Assembly (NCBI RefSeq): GCF_017654505.1
Contig: NC_054559.1
Location: 8,259,781-8,323,780 of the forward strand
Origin: Polyodon spathula
Lineage: Eukaryota > Chordata > Actinopteri > Acipenseriformes > Polyodontidae
Length of the DNA: 64,000 nucleotides
Direction: 5' to 3'
Positions 1-12,760 of the stretch are shown here, one piece after another. The notes below the pieces were generated by a model, which did not search any database, was not told the DNA's origin, and saw only the letters and a list, made by a program, of their open reading frames with translations. Position numbers and translations under genes: made by a program. How positions within the stretch are numbered: the first letter of the stretch is position 1; each line of letters opens with the position of its first letter.

Positions 1-837
1 TTGATTTGCACATGAACTAATGTGCAATTATATTCATATGTCCTTTATAACCTCAATTGTATTTAATCCTACACTTGTATTTTGCAACCTTGATGAAGGC
101 ACTTATGTGTCGAAACGTTGGTGACATGTTTTTATGAATTACATTTTTTGTTTGGGGCGCAATTGAGTGTGCGGTTCTATCTTTCTCCAAACATACAGAG
201 AACACCCTCACTATAACGAACCTGTTGGAGTCCAAGCCTTTTGTTCATTATATCAAGGGATTTGTTTATAGTGAAAGGACAAGCAAAATGAATGATAAAC
301 TTTTATTCAAAATCAACCTGACATGAATTGTTTAAATGTGCACCAAATCTTAATCCAAGATTTTTTCTTTAATAAGTTTTGCTTTGCTGCGTGGTTGCTG
401 AACAATCCCAAGAAAGTGTATGTTTTGACACCCTGTATTCACGACAGAGACATGCCTGCGTTACTCCTTTTTTCAGGTGATCAATATAGTTTCCAGCTTC
501 AGTGCAACGTAAAATGATTTTTGTTTCAGGGGCATAGTTACAAAGCGCAGGATTTTTCTTAAGACAAAAGAGTTGACCTCACTGCAGAGGTGACATCCTT
601 TGCGTACAGACCTGGATGTTGACAGTGTGTGTTCATATTATCTTTTTTTTTGTTTGTTTTTTTTATTTCTGTATAGTGATTACACACCATCAATGTACCA
701 CTTTCAAAATGTATTTTTCACTTTCATTTTGACATGAGGAATCCGCAGTTCTCCCAAAGAATGAAAACACTATTCCCCATTATGTACTTCTCCCTTCACC
801 ATTCACAAGATTTTAGGCACTGCTGTATAGCTAATCC

Positions 838-838
<1 letters not shown>

Positions 839-931
<93 letters not shown>
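839..931. repeat. (TA)n microsatellite
   Basis: About 93 bp of alternating TA with two AATA interruptions. Confidence 0.95.
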
Positions 932-1195
932 ACATACAGTACAGTAATTAAAACTATCTTTGCATTGCTTTATCTGACTTCATCAAACTGCTCGGATCTT
1001 GAAATGCATTTGCTTGTTTTACATTTTGCAAAGACGCATGGATTTCCCCCTACACAAATAAGTGACTCGTCTTGGTTAATTTATGACCACCCAGCTATGC
1101 ATCACAGATCACAGAATGCCATTCCTTTTTTCTATAGTTAGAGGTCAAGATGTTTTCAATTAATAATTAGTATGGTATACTAATAAGAGAAGGGG

Positions 1196-1401
1196 ATCCT
1201 ATTTGCAAATCCTTAACTCCTGAGTTATTTAAAGAAACTTTTTATATATACAATACAACTTGATATTCAAACTAAGGTGTCTTCATAAGCAGTCTGGAAC
1301 AGTTTCATGAATATAAAGCTGCATTTTATTAGTAAAAACAGACTGGTAGGAAGAAAACTTTCTTTAAATAAGTCATGAGTTAACAGCTTTGTGAATAGGA
1401 T
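1196..1401. mobile_element. MITE with about 48-bp terminal inverted repeats
   Basis: The left end atcctatttgcaaatcctta with 'actcctgagttatttaaaga' is mirrored at the right by tctttaaataagtcatgagt ... gtgaataggat. The inverted repeats extend about 48 bp with a few mismatches. The interior, with 'cagtctggaacagtttcatg', is AT-rich and has no ORF. Target duplication is not obvious. Confidence 0.65.
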
Positions 1402-2931
1402 TAAAGATTTCAGTTTGACCAGCACAAGCAAGTTCACGGTTCAGTTTCTAATGGACTGTGGGCCACAAACCAGCATCACCAGCACTTGTTTACAGCTAAA
1501 CAATCTTTGTATTGAGATGCTAAAAGGGATTAAACTGAAGAAAAGGGTGAGTTGTAGTGCTTAGCAGGACCACAAACTATGTTGATATTTAAGTGCCCGG
1601 CAGTAGCAAGACGGCCTGGTGATTCTCTCTTATAGCCCTTTTCACTTTTTGTGTAACAGCCTTGAATTTGTGGAATGTTTTGTTTCAGTCACCAGGTATA
1701 TGAAGTCTTGTTCTTGGCTTGCATGCAACACATTGGTTCGGAATACATTTTGATTCCTCATACTCCTCATACTGCTACTGTTTCTGTTAGCTGCTATTAG
1801 ACAGCATTACTGCCTATATAATATCTGTATGTTGATTGGCTGAGCTTTCATTCTGATCAGATTTAATTTTATCCTGAGTCATACATTTCTGTCCATTTTG
1901 CTTTGTGTCAGTGCTCATTGGTTGATCACCTAGAGAAGACTTCAGCAGTGTGACGTGAAAACAACGGCGTGGAGTAATATAATTTCTTTACTAGTGGGGA
2001 GAAAATATCTAAATATTTTAACGACCATTGCTGCACTAATGTGAATGCAAAAATCCATGTCAGTGTCCACCATAAATGACAAATATTAGAAATAATAATT
2101 ATCATAACGTGTTTTGCCTTGCACTGGTTTACCACCTTGTTAGAATTTGCGCTACAATTTCTAAAGGGATGTGATGTGTGGGACAGCAGGGATTCTCATA
2201 AAAATCAGGAAGAACAAAGCAAAGTGGTGCTTCAGATTGGACAAATGAGTCAGAATCAGGGGATACAGATGCAGGTACATTTCTCAAAAGTACTTCACGC
2301 TTTCCAAACGCAGACTCAAATTGCAAGGTAAATGTCACGCATAGTGTCAACAATTTGTTTTATTGGGATCCTATTTTCTATTATGAGGACAGTAATAAAG
2401 AAAACCAAAATGGGGAGTTTTTTTTTCTTTGTACAATGCCCCCTTTTCTACATTTATTTTTTTAATAGTTTATTTAAGTTAAATTTAAGTTCTCACCTGC
2501 GTGTACATCTAAAAAAAGCCCTAAGTAAACCACAGTAATTATATTACTTCATGTAACTCCTGCAGAAACTATAATGGCAGGGATTAAAAAAATTTAAAAA
2601 AAAATTAAAAAGCATTACACTGTTTCTGCCTGAAATACACATTCAGAATGGAGAATCCACAATGTGGATGATTTATACTGCAATTGAACAGGCAATTTAT
2701 AACAGATGATGATTTTGACCGGAGACCGGTTCATGGATGCTGACAGCTATTTGCAATGCTGGCCGACTAGCGAATATACGATGACATCACGCAGTCTAGT
2801 GCCACAGATAGGAAGTGGCACCTCCCCCCAAAACACAAAAGAAAACACTAAAGACGTCCGTCTGCCTGTTTGGCCTCGCCGCGCATGACTGAGAGGCCAA
2901 ACAAAAGAAGCGACATGAATGAAAGCCACTC

Positions 2932-3345
2932 TGTGGCAGAGCAGAGCTCTGCCCTTTACAAATTGGCAGGGATGGGGTTAAATTCCCCTACCTGCCTGGG
3001 TTTATTATGTTCAAGTGGCTGGGGTTGATTAGAGTAATTAATGATCAATCAGCACCCAGCCACCTGACATAAAAGGAGGCCTCAGTTTCTCATTAGGAGA
3101 GGAGGGAGTTGAGGAAGCAAGTTTGTGTTTGCTGTGTTTTAAATTTTCTCATCCAGTGAAGGCATCGCCCAGCCTGGAAACCTTTATTTTTGTAAGTCTT
3201 GTTTTGTGTCTTTCTATTTGTGTTTAAATCCCTTTGTTTTGGCCCTTGTGCCCTTTTATTTTGTGTTTATTTGTAATAAAAGTATTTTTTTTTTTTTTAA
3301 CTCTGGTCTGTCTCTGGGCCTCTATCCTCTCGCCAGCCTGTCACA
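2932..3345 (+). mobile_element. Solo LTR of an LTR retrotransposon
   Basis: The 414-bp unit starts tgtggcagagcagagctctg and ends cctgtcaca (TG...CA). Flanks are cactc (2927-2931) and cactt (3346-3350), a target duplication with one mismatch. It has a TATA-like acataaaagg near 3066-3075, an AATAAA near 3272 and a following T run. The start and the 'ggcagggatggggttaa' block are shared with the LTRs of the element at 16.9-18.56 kb, so they belong to one superfamily. No internal region is attached. Confidence 0.75.
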
Positions 3346-3590
3346 CACTTAGAGTTTTTATGGCGCTTGGGTTTGGTGTTGATTAGTGGGTGGATTCTCC
3401 TTCCAGAAATACACCCAAATTTTCCAAGAAAATTGTAGAACTTTAACTGCTGTTTTATAGTTAATTCAGTGGGGCAAAGAAAAGCTTTAACAACCTTATT
3501 CCTGGATATTACAGTTTTGCATATCATTTTATGCTATAACAGCATTGCAAATCGTTAATCTTTTGTTAGATTTAGCTAGCAATTGGGCAG

Positions 3591-3769
3591 AAAATCTGCG
3601 TCTTAAATTCGAGTATAGTGATGCGTGTGTTAAAATCGCCAACATATGTCGTTTTCTAAAATGCGCAATTGAAGGTTGTATATTTGTTTCTTTTTTCCTC
3701 AAATTGAGGGTGGGTAATTCAGGCTGTGTCTTAAATTCGAAGGTGTCTTAAATTTGACGGAATATAGTA
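3591..3769. mobile_element. Truncated second copy of the lfng-intron-7 inverted-repeat element
   Basis: It shares 'tgcgtcttaaattcgagta', 'gtgatgcgt', 'cctcaaattgagggtggg' and the right end 'ttgacggaatatagta' with the unit at 31261-31536, in the same orientation. The left terminal repeat is missing, so this copy is 5'-truncated. Confidence 0.65.
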
Positions 3770-6700
3770 TTAGAAGGGTATTTTAGCCCCTATTGTGCAT
3801 TGTTTGACTTAAATCTTTTTGTATCATTTTTTCACAGCAGAGCTGTTTTTTGCACACTTTCCATGTCAACTATAGTTGGCAGGCACTATCAAAAGAGATT
3901 CAGTCCAGCCTTGTCTCTGCCAGGTGAAGCTGTTTTGACATGAAGAGACGATTATCACTCATGGAGAACAGGAAATTACATAATACAATAATGGAATGCC
4001 ATGCATCATATTGGCAAACGGTAAATAACTGCAGGGGGTGCTAGAGTCTGAATTCATACATAAAGTAACACAAAAGCACTAGATCTCTAAAGTATGATAA
4101 ATCAGTATGCAATTAATGCCAACAGCTTATCACATTAAGGAGCACTGTGGGTGTTTTAACCACCCTCCTTACATCAACAGATGTATGTAATAATTGTAAG
4201 ATAGCCAAATAAGTTAATTTCTTTGATATATGTAAATGAAAAATAATAAATATAATCTGATCTAATTGTTGGGGAAAGATAGCTCCATTTGATGCTCCTT
4301 CCACTAGATAAGATACACCCCCCACCTCTTAAAAGAATAAGTGTACACTGCTTCTCTCCTTCGAGATAATGGCTTGCATTGTTTCACAATGAAAAGAGAC
4401 CATGTGCCCTGCTAATACCCCACTCATTGCTGACAAGCCCCAGCACAAGACATATTCAGGACTTCATTAGTCTAGGGAGGCACATTTAGACATGGATGAT
4501 TTCCCCTGAGGTGGCTGAAGGCTGTGGGAAAAGATTGTTATGTGAGTGGCCTGGCTTCGGCCTAGTTTGAGCCAATAGCATTGATCGTTGGGTTACTGAC
4601 TCTCTCCTGATTCCCACAGCACCAACAGGTTTTGTTTGAAGGTGTCATGTGACTACCCAAGAAGAAGGTGGAGGCAGCACTGGAAGGGAATCTTGCGGGA
4701 ATGGAACAGTACAGAAGGTTGTTATATAAGGTTCAGTAGTCCTGGCCTATTCATCTTGAGCACTGCTTCACATAGCAACAAGTGCAGTCCCCCTCTGGGA
4801 CGAGCTGGGAAGCTAAGCAAAGCACACCAGAGCAGAATAATATTCCTCACAGGGATATCATTTACATAGAAGGGTGGTTTTTTTTTTACTGATTTGAATT
4901 ATTTCATTTTAAATTGGTTGTTTCTCATTTTGTAATATAAAAACTGGACTAAACTCTAAACTTTTCCTACCAGTAAATATGTACATCAACTTGATATTTG
5001 TTTTTTCATTAGGAAAGGCATTCAACAAGTCAGTACATAAAAATAAAAGCTTAACAGCAGTTAATAAACACAGCAAGTGAATAGTTAAAGCGTATGCACT
5101 CTACTGTTCTGTTTTTCTGTTTCAGTTCACAACTGTGCTTAATAATACCAGTGGCAATATGGGACCTCTCATAGATGGCTTATCAGTCCTGTTAGTTTAT
5201 GCATTTGTTATGATTCAAGATGAAAAGTTATTATTTTTAAATAATTTATAGACTAAATAATATACTTATACACTGTTAATGAACAGATTTACTACTGCTG
5301 TAAAGGGATACAGCATCTTAAGCTTTTAAGGCAGGACAATGCAAAGGAACATGTGCACATCTGTAGCCCGGCACTCTACTAATGGTGTGATTAAACCAGG
5401 GCCACTATGGGAGACTCCCCTGGGGTAGTGGCAGACTGTAGAGATTAATTAAACTGGCTACATGCACCTGCTGCCAGTCTGCTCAGACAAGACAGGGCCT
5501 TTTAATGATCGATTTTCCCTACTTAAAAAAGTGACTTGCTATAATTAAAGCGTTTTTGAGTTCTCTCCTATTCTTTTTTTTGAGGGGTGGGGGGGGGGGG
5601 GGGGGGGGGGGGGGGTTTGTTTGTAAGTCTTTTAGTGTCTTGTAGAGAACTGCAACTCCTGAAATAGCATTAGTGTGAAGCAAAACCCAACAAGCGCTTG
5701 CTCTCTGCCTCAAGCCTTATTGCTATATCTGGAAATGCAATTTTCACAATTTTATAATCAACATGAAAAATGCAGGTTTTTGTTTCAACACCTTTAGAGT
5801 AGAAATATGGTATCATTCACATGTGTGTTCACTTCTGCTTATGGTGATATGTACAGGTGTTTTAATTCTGTACATATCCTCAGTGTAATGTAAGACATGT
5901 AGTTTTATCCGCTCTATATATCTAAATAATTCAGAAATGCCCTCGATAATATGAACAAAACCACCTGCTTAGTACCTTGTCCTTATCTGTGATCTGTGAA
6001 TTATGGAAAATGAGCCTACCATTTCTCTTACCTCCCCACTGGGAAATCGAGACCCTTACAACCCACGCCAGTGTGCAAGCTTCCCATGGCTGTTATGGAG
6101 AGTAAGCACTGGGTTATACCCTTAGGAAATCCCAAGCACGTACATATGAGGTTGCATCTGCCACAGGTGCATTGTAGACCTAGCTAATGCATCTTTATGC
6201 TTTTGACCAAAATCAACCTGAGATTATTATGGGGCGAGTACTTGTTGAAACCACAGTTGAAGGGCTATATTCTCTGCTGCACAATTAGAGAAATTGGTAC
6301 TTTCCAATTTTAGCATTTAACTAATGATAAATGATTGCCACTTGGTATAATCTGTGTTTTGTTGTGAACAGTGCTTGAAATCTGTGCATTTGGCGGAATC
6401 TTAACCTGACATGTGAACTCCAGCAGTTATCATATTATCTCTCTGTTTAGCTTGTTACTCAATATCTACAATTATATATCACTTCTCTAATTTTACAATA
6501 CAAATCACACACCACATTCATGCCAATATTGAAATTTGAGTATTCTTTTAATTACTGCATACAGTATCTACACTTGCCATAAATTGGTTGCATATGCTGA
6601 AATTAGTATGATGTTGTGGGTCCATAAAATTATTTATTTTGGTAGCTTCTAAACTTGCAATAATTGGATCACACTATAAGGAAAAATATATAACAATCTA

Positions 6701-9700
6701 GCAATTCCACTGACAGGACAGGAACAATGCGTTCACAACAGGTCTTAGCCACCTGCACAGGAGACACCACATGGAATATGGACGGGAGCCATCTGTTCAG
6801 CAGGGATTCCTTCTGCCTGCCTGTATCTCTACACACAGCAGCAGGCTGGGCATTTTAATCACTTTTGAAGCGTACAGCATTTGGGTCAGCTGAGCGAATC
6901 TTCTGCTCCATTTAATGATGAAATCCCATTGCCCTTGTCCCAGGCCAGGTACAACATGTGGGGCCTAGTCTTTCTTTTGGCTCTGCGAGTTGTACTGTTT
7001 TCATGCCTGTTGTACTTCGATGCAGTCAAGCAGAGACCAGCTCTTTGAGTTTGTTCAATTTGACCTGACAGCCTTAATTGCCTTCCATTTGAATAGGATT
7101 TAAAGGGAACAGAAGACAAGCAAACACAGACCCTCCCCTTGCTTAACCAGTACTTACTTGTTAGCCCCCAGTTAACGCCAGTGGAGCACCCGATTCTTAT
7201 TGCATTACTGTGCCCACTGATTCCAACTGCTGTTACTAATCAGCTTGAGGGAAAGCAATTTCATCTTGGGCAACCACGTGAGAAGCTACTGTACTGATCG
7301 GACACGCTTCGCTTATGTCACTGTGAACAGCCTATGTAAAACTAAAAATTGAAAGCACCCATTTTTATAGTTTAAGCAGCAGAGAATAAGACCCTTGAAC
7401 ATGTGGTTTAACGAGGACTTGCCAAACTGCCACTTCATATGATTCTAATTGTGATTTCCATTGAATGCTGCTGGTTAAAATGGTAGCTAAGCATTTGCAT
7501 AGCTGTTTCTTTAGAGTGGTAAACTCATACAGTATTTCTTTTTACTTATTGTAGGAGTCAAGAGCAAGAGGCAGCATGCAAATAAGTAAGAACAGAAGAA
7601 CTGTTGTAAGGTTAGATTAAGGGGTATAAATTCATACCCAGAGAGTTTGATATCAAGTCTAAGCAAGTCAATGTTGCCTTTGTCTCCTGCTTGGAAAGGA
7701 GTATTACAGTAGTTTGCCGTGGGTTACACACTTAAATTAACTTTTTATGGCTACGCTTTATGTGTACAAAATACAGTATGATATGTAAGCACTTCCAATT
7801 TCATTGAAGATTAAAATCGGTTTGGAATCATGCATAGCATTTTCCAATGATAAACCCTATTAAGTACAAAAGTTTACAAGCCAGTCTATTTTCCTCTAGA
7901 GAGCTATTCCAAAGAAGGGGATTTCCATCCTTAAATGATTTCAGAGAAACACAGATTCAATAATACATCCTCAACTGGGAACAAGCCATGTTTACAGGTG
8001 GAATGGGGCTTGCTCAACCCCCCTCAACCCCCCCCCCCCACCCTTTAGAATGACCATGCTTAGAACAGAACTATAGGCTTAGAACATTGTAGACATTCCA
8101 GGCACTTGTGATATAAGTCAGTCTGGTATCTTGAATGGGCCTATTTACATAGCATTCCCTGCAGTCAAAGTTGACAACAGGAACATTATTAATGGTCCAA
8201 ATGAATGAGAAACAATTTAGATGACTTTGTGAGCCCCTAACAAAACATGTTGTTCATTTCTGGCTGTGCAGAAGTTGTTTTTATCTCAGTTGGAATAAAG
8301 TGGTTTCAGATTTGAGAAAAAGCTTAGTCAGTATGGCCCAGCATGTCTCAGTAGCTAGTGAATAAGCAGACACTATCCCATTCAGGAAAACTGAATCAAG
8401 ACAGAGTCATGCAGCATCTTGTGATGTCACTTGCTTTTCCGTGAGAAAGTTCGAGAGCAGGCACCAGTTAGCTGAATATGCTCATTTGTCTAACCTCAGC
8501 ATTAGTCATGCAGTGTTGGTATAAAATACCAACAATCTTACGCAGCTAATGTATACACATGTATCTTTTGCTGATGATATGCACCCCAAACTGTTTAAAA
8601 CTGATGCAAAAATACATGGATGTATTGAAGAATTGTAAAGTGTAGCTTTAAACATTCAATATTAAGACAGAAACTATGTTATATATTTTTATCCACACTG
8701 CTTAAAGTGCACTGTTCTTATTTAGAACTTATTTAGCAAAGCTTATCATATTTTTGTGAGTTCTTTTCGTGGACTTTCAATACTTCAGTTAGTAACCTCT
8801 GCTTCACATTCAGCTCAAATACACTGTCCTCCACAGGTTGATATATACAGCTGAAGTACAGGAATACTGGAGCAAGACCAATTATTCCACTGTGAGTTTT
8901 ACATTTATTTTCATTAGCTGAAAAAGCTGTAATTCATTGTAGAGATGAAACACAGCGTTATTTTAGAATAATTTTCCTTGGCATGGACAGTGATTTATTA
9001 CACATAAGAATGCCAAACTGATTTTTCTTTTTGGGGTAGGCGTTGAAATGTTGTAAAAAGTTATCACAGAATGTAAATCAGGCTTTTGAAGGCCAATAAA
9101 GAACAAATCAATAAAAAATAAAACAAACTTGTGTTGCAGTGAAGTGCACAATGTCCAAAAAGGGAAACCAAAGTTTGAGGGAACATTTGAGGGAAGGAGA
9201 GTTAATGAAATTACAGATCATTAAAATGATAACACAATACAAACGTCTTCAGAATATTTTTTGGATTTGAATGTTTTGGAAGAAAAGACAACGAAGTCCC
9301 AAATTACAGGGAGGGGGCTTAGATAATTACCCATGCCTCTAACGAATTTCCACATTTGTCCTCTCGTCCTGATTTCTATGCTGTGCTTGAAGTTAACTTG
9401 GTGGAACTAAAGTAGCAGTTTTTATTTTTTAATTCTACCAAGTCTCTCGAGCAGCACACAGACGTTCTGTACAGCTCTGGGTGATGATAAGCAGACTTGA
9501 ACATGAATCCTTCGCAGGTCCACACACATCCCTTTATACTCTCTCCTTGTTTCTTAAAGTCATTAGTATGCATCATCACATGGCCCTGTCATGGCTGCTC
9601 TTTCATTTCCCTACTGTATCAGTTCCCAGAGCCCCATTCACTCCCCATAAATTCACTGGCATGCCATTTCCCCTGAGACTGTTCAAATCACATCTCCTGC

Positions 9701-11985
9701 ACAAAGCCACCCAGTAAAACAAGGGTGAGAAAATAAACAAAACAAAACAAGAATAAAATAAACCAGGATTGTTCCTGGCTGCTTTAATTGGTAACGGCCA
9801 TAAAGAAGCTGTTCTCATTGTCTTTGGCATCGGAACACCAATTAGGGGGGAGGGAAACAAAAGGCCTTCTCAATATAACATTTTAATAAGAATTTCATTC
9901 ATTAGAGGCTCTCGGAAGCGAAGTGGAACATTGAGAAAAAAAAGTTATGGGAAGATATGTGAAAGACTGAAAGTGGGGCAGGGACAGAGAAAGAGACATG
10001 CAACTCTAAACCGTTATGCAAATGTGAAGGAACGGACTGCAGCGATGGGAGGAATCTGAGCCAAGTGCCGATGTACTAATTCTGGGGCTGCAAAATGGCA
10101 TCTCTTGTGCAGTGTGTCCGTGAGTGTTGCTGTTTATTTCTTAATCTTTAAATTCTCTAAGTTAACATAAGTCCAGCCACAATAATCAATATAATATTGT
10201 GGCCCCATTGTTTAATGAAGTAGTGAATTGCAGCATATATGGATTTACATTTCCTTACAAGATCTGACTACTAGCAGTCAACTATTTGATATAGATTGCA
10301 AACAGTTACACATTTGAATGACAATAACCTTCCCACTAATGTTTCAGATTTTTAGAGGACTCTATTTTGTTTGTATTATTTGTTTTAATATTTTGTATGA
10401 ACCTATGACCTATGATCATATCCACTCCAATTGTCCTGAAGCTCTCAATTTAAACCGATATAACCCTTAATGGGTTACATCTTTGTGAAAAGTAGTCTCA
10501 TTTTTTTTTTAGTTAAGACATTTTTTCTTAGAGACCAGCCTTAGAGACCACACACATTCGCTTTCTAAGTGTGAATAGAAAGGAAGGACAATAGAATTCA
10601 CACCTGAAGAAGGCATCAGTGAGGTCCAGATCACTGATGTGAAATGAACACTTTATTACTTTTCCTTTTTTTTTCAACTGGCTGATTCATCACCTTCTTC
10701 AGAAAGTGCTTTGTGGAGATCTTTCAACAGGAGGATGACACAGCTGAGTGTCGGAGAATTTTAAGTGTGTTCCCAAGTATCTCATGCACTATTAGCGCAC
10801 AAAGTTTCCCTAGCTTGTTAATGCTTCTTAAACTATTGACACCAACTCAACATATATAAATAAAACTAATTGTGTGTTCCATTTCAGAAGTGTAACCTGT
10901 AAAGTTGTTCTTCAATAAATCATTCTTCCATCCATTGCCAAAATTAAGAAAACTATTCAATAATCCGCATATTGAAAAACAAAGCACCTAATTAATGTCA
11001 CTAACTTGATATTGTTTTTAATGAAAGTGTTGAGGGTAATTATCAACTTCCTTTGAAAACAACTGGACTCCCCCACTGTGTCACACAAAAGTGTGAATGT
11101 TTTCTTTTACACATCTATTGATGGAAACAGCACTTAAATGGCACACTGCCCTACCCCACCTCAGAGAAATGAATATGATATATATTTCAAACTTAATATC
11201 TAATTAAATTCTCTCTCATTGTTCACCTTATGGCAAGAAATGTATTTGCAGAATTGTTTTGGTTTATATTGTTGTGTGGCATTGCTGGTAACCATGCTAC
11301 AAGAAGTGACAGCATTACAAAATTGTTAAGACAGGAAAGAGAACAGAATGTGCAGCTGTGACAGGATAAGGGAAATAAAGTCATCTGACAGGAAATTAAG
11401 TCATATAGGCAACTATTTTCTACATGGTCAATTACATACAGAAAGTTAGGTGTTTGTGAAAGTGCCTTCAGTATGATAATGCTTCAGGTTGCAGTGCCCC
11501 AGATCTCATCATTATCATAATCTCCTGAAACAACAGACCAGGTCCATTTAAATACTAAATGGAGCTTAAACAGAAACCAGTCAGTTTCAACAAGTTGTTT
11601 TGATCTTTGTAATTGTGTAGCAAATTGAATCGTTAGAATGGGTGGGTGGTTTCTATTGAGTACCCCACTCCACCCCCTCCTTAGCACTGTTTAAATAGGC
11701 AAATACGTGCTGCTGTCAAAACTTTGGTGTCTATTTCAGTGAGGCAACAATCAGTGGGTTTTAACAATGACACCCTTTAATTCTGTATTAATTCCATTCA
11801 TGTTTTCCCCAATGATCGTCTACTGACTCCCTGATTAACATCAGAAAGTTTTATGGATGCCGTTATTAAGATATGCAGCTGTTTAGATCATTATAGCAGA
11901 TGTCTACAAGTGATCCAACAGATGCATCTCTTTAGTTTTCAGAAGGACCTTCTATATCGTCTATTTATTGTATTTAATTTGCAGA
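3770..11985. other. Gene-free flank
   Basis: No coding exon was recognised. A G run (5589-5615), a C run near 8022-8039 and a hairpin at 10613-10639 are the only clear structures. The stretch 9480-9930 is of high complexity with AATTA and GCCATAAA words, and reads like a conserved non-coding element (not testable here). Confidence 0.5.
5589..5615. repeat. Poly-G run (27)
   Basis: Uninterrupted G run just after ggggt; a G-quadruplex or assembly-slippage candidate. Confidence 0.95.
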
Positions 11986-12011
11986 TTTAAGATTAAAATC
12001 AAAACCATTAT

Positions 12012-12399
12012 GAATGTTATTTTTCCACCTGAGATTGTCACCACTAACCTTCGACCACATATTGTCTTGTGGTCTGGATCAGCACACCTTGTTCACCTGG
12101 TAGAGTTAACAGTGCCATGGGAGGATGCTGTAGATGAGGCGTACGAGAGGAAGAAACTGCAGTATGCTCAACTAGCCACTGAAGCGGAACAGCGAGGATG
12201 GAGAGTCCGGGTTTACCCAGTGGAAGTGGGTTGTCGAGGATTTGTGGCACACTCTACAACCCGGTTTCTCAGAGACGTCGGATTCAGTGGCCAAGAGTTG
12301 CGTCGCACAGTGAAGAACTTATCTGAAGCAGCAGAGAGGAGCAGCAACTGGCTGTGGTTGAGACAGAAAGATTCTGGCTGGGGATCTCAAGCACAATAG
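12012..12399 (+). pseudogene. 5'-truncated retrotransposon ORF, C-terminal module
   Basis: The open stretch ends at TAG 12397-12399 and encodes TTNLRPHIVLWSGSAHLVHL, VELTVPWEDAVDEAYERK, AEQRGWRVRVYPVEVGCRGF, then VAHSTTRFLRDVGFSGQELR and SNWLWLRQKDSGW. From memory, this RP(D/H)IVLWS...VELTVPWE...YPVEVGCRGF block is the C-terminus of reverse-transcriptase-bearing ORFs abundant in fish and invertebrate genomes. The spacing resembles a PD-(D/E)XK nuclease core (here His replaces the Asp of PD). No RT domain precedes it, so this is a 5'-truncated copy. Exact family unknown. Confidence 0.6.
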
Positions 12400-12760
12400 A
12401 AAGAAAGAAACGCTGATGTACAGGTAAGTAAGCTGGGCTGAGTTGAGTGGGGGACGGAGAGGGGTGATGCTGGGACGCCAGTATCACCGTCTAGCCCTCT
12501 TGAGGTGTCGTGGGCTAGTCAACGAAACACTGAGGATGGAAGGTGCCCACTTGAAGACCCCAGAGATGTACCCTACTTAGCTCAATCCAGACGGTTGTCA
12601 TGCTGATGTGCTGGGGAGGCCGCACTGTGGTTGATCCCCGGAGCCAGCATCGCAGCCGTTGTGTGTGCTGATGCGCCAGGGAGGCAAATAAGCTGATCCC
12701 TGGAGCCAGCATTACACTTCAGCCATTAACACCAGACAGAAGGATATCTACATCATTATA
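12400..12760 (+). repeat. 3' tail of the truncated retrotransposon, with an internal duplicate
   Basis: After the ORF stop comes GC-richer sequence with two imperfect copies of a unit: gctgatgtgctggggaggc ... ggagccagcatcgcagcc at 12602-12657 and gctgatgcgccagggaggc ... ggagccagcattacacttcag near 12668-12722. Such repeated 3' ends are common in LINE-type elements and their SINE partners. The true 3' end is uncertain. Confidence 0.5.

Noticed and set aside
734..925. Small ORF rich in Tyr-Ile
   Set aside because: It is the translation of a TA microsatellite, as are similar frames at 32002-32355, 37647-37871 and 44274-44480.
9603..9860. Minus-strand 85-codon frame as a gene
   Set aside because: No splice context, no recognisable domain, and an equally long frame on the opposite strand; better explained as non-coding.
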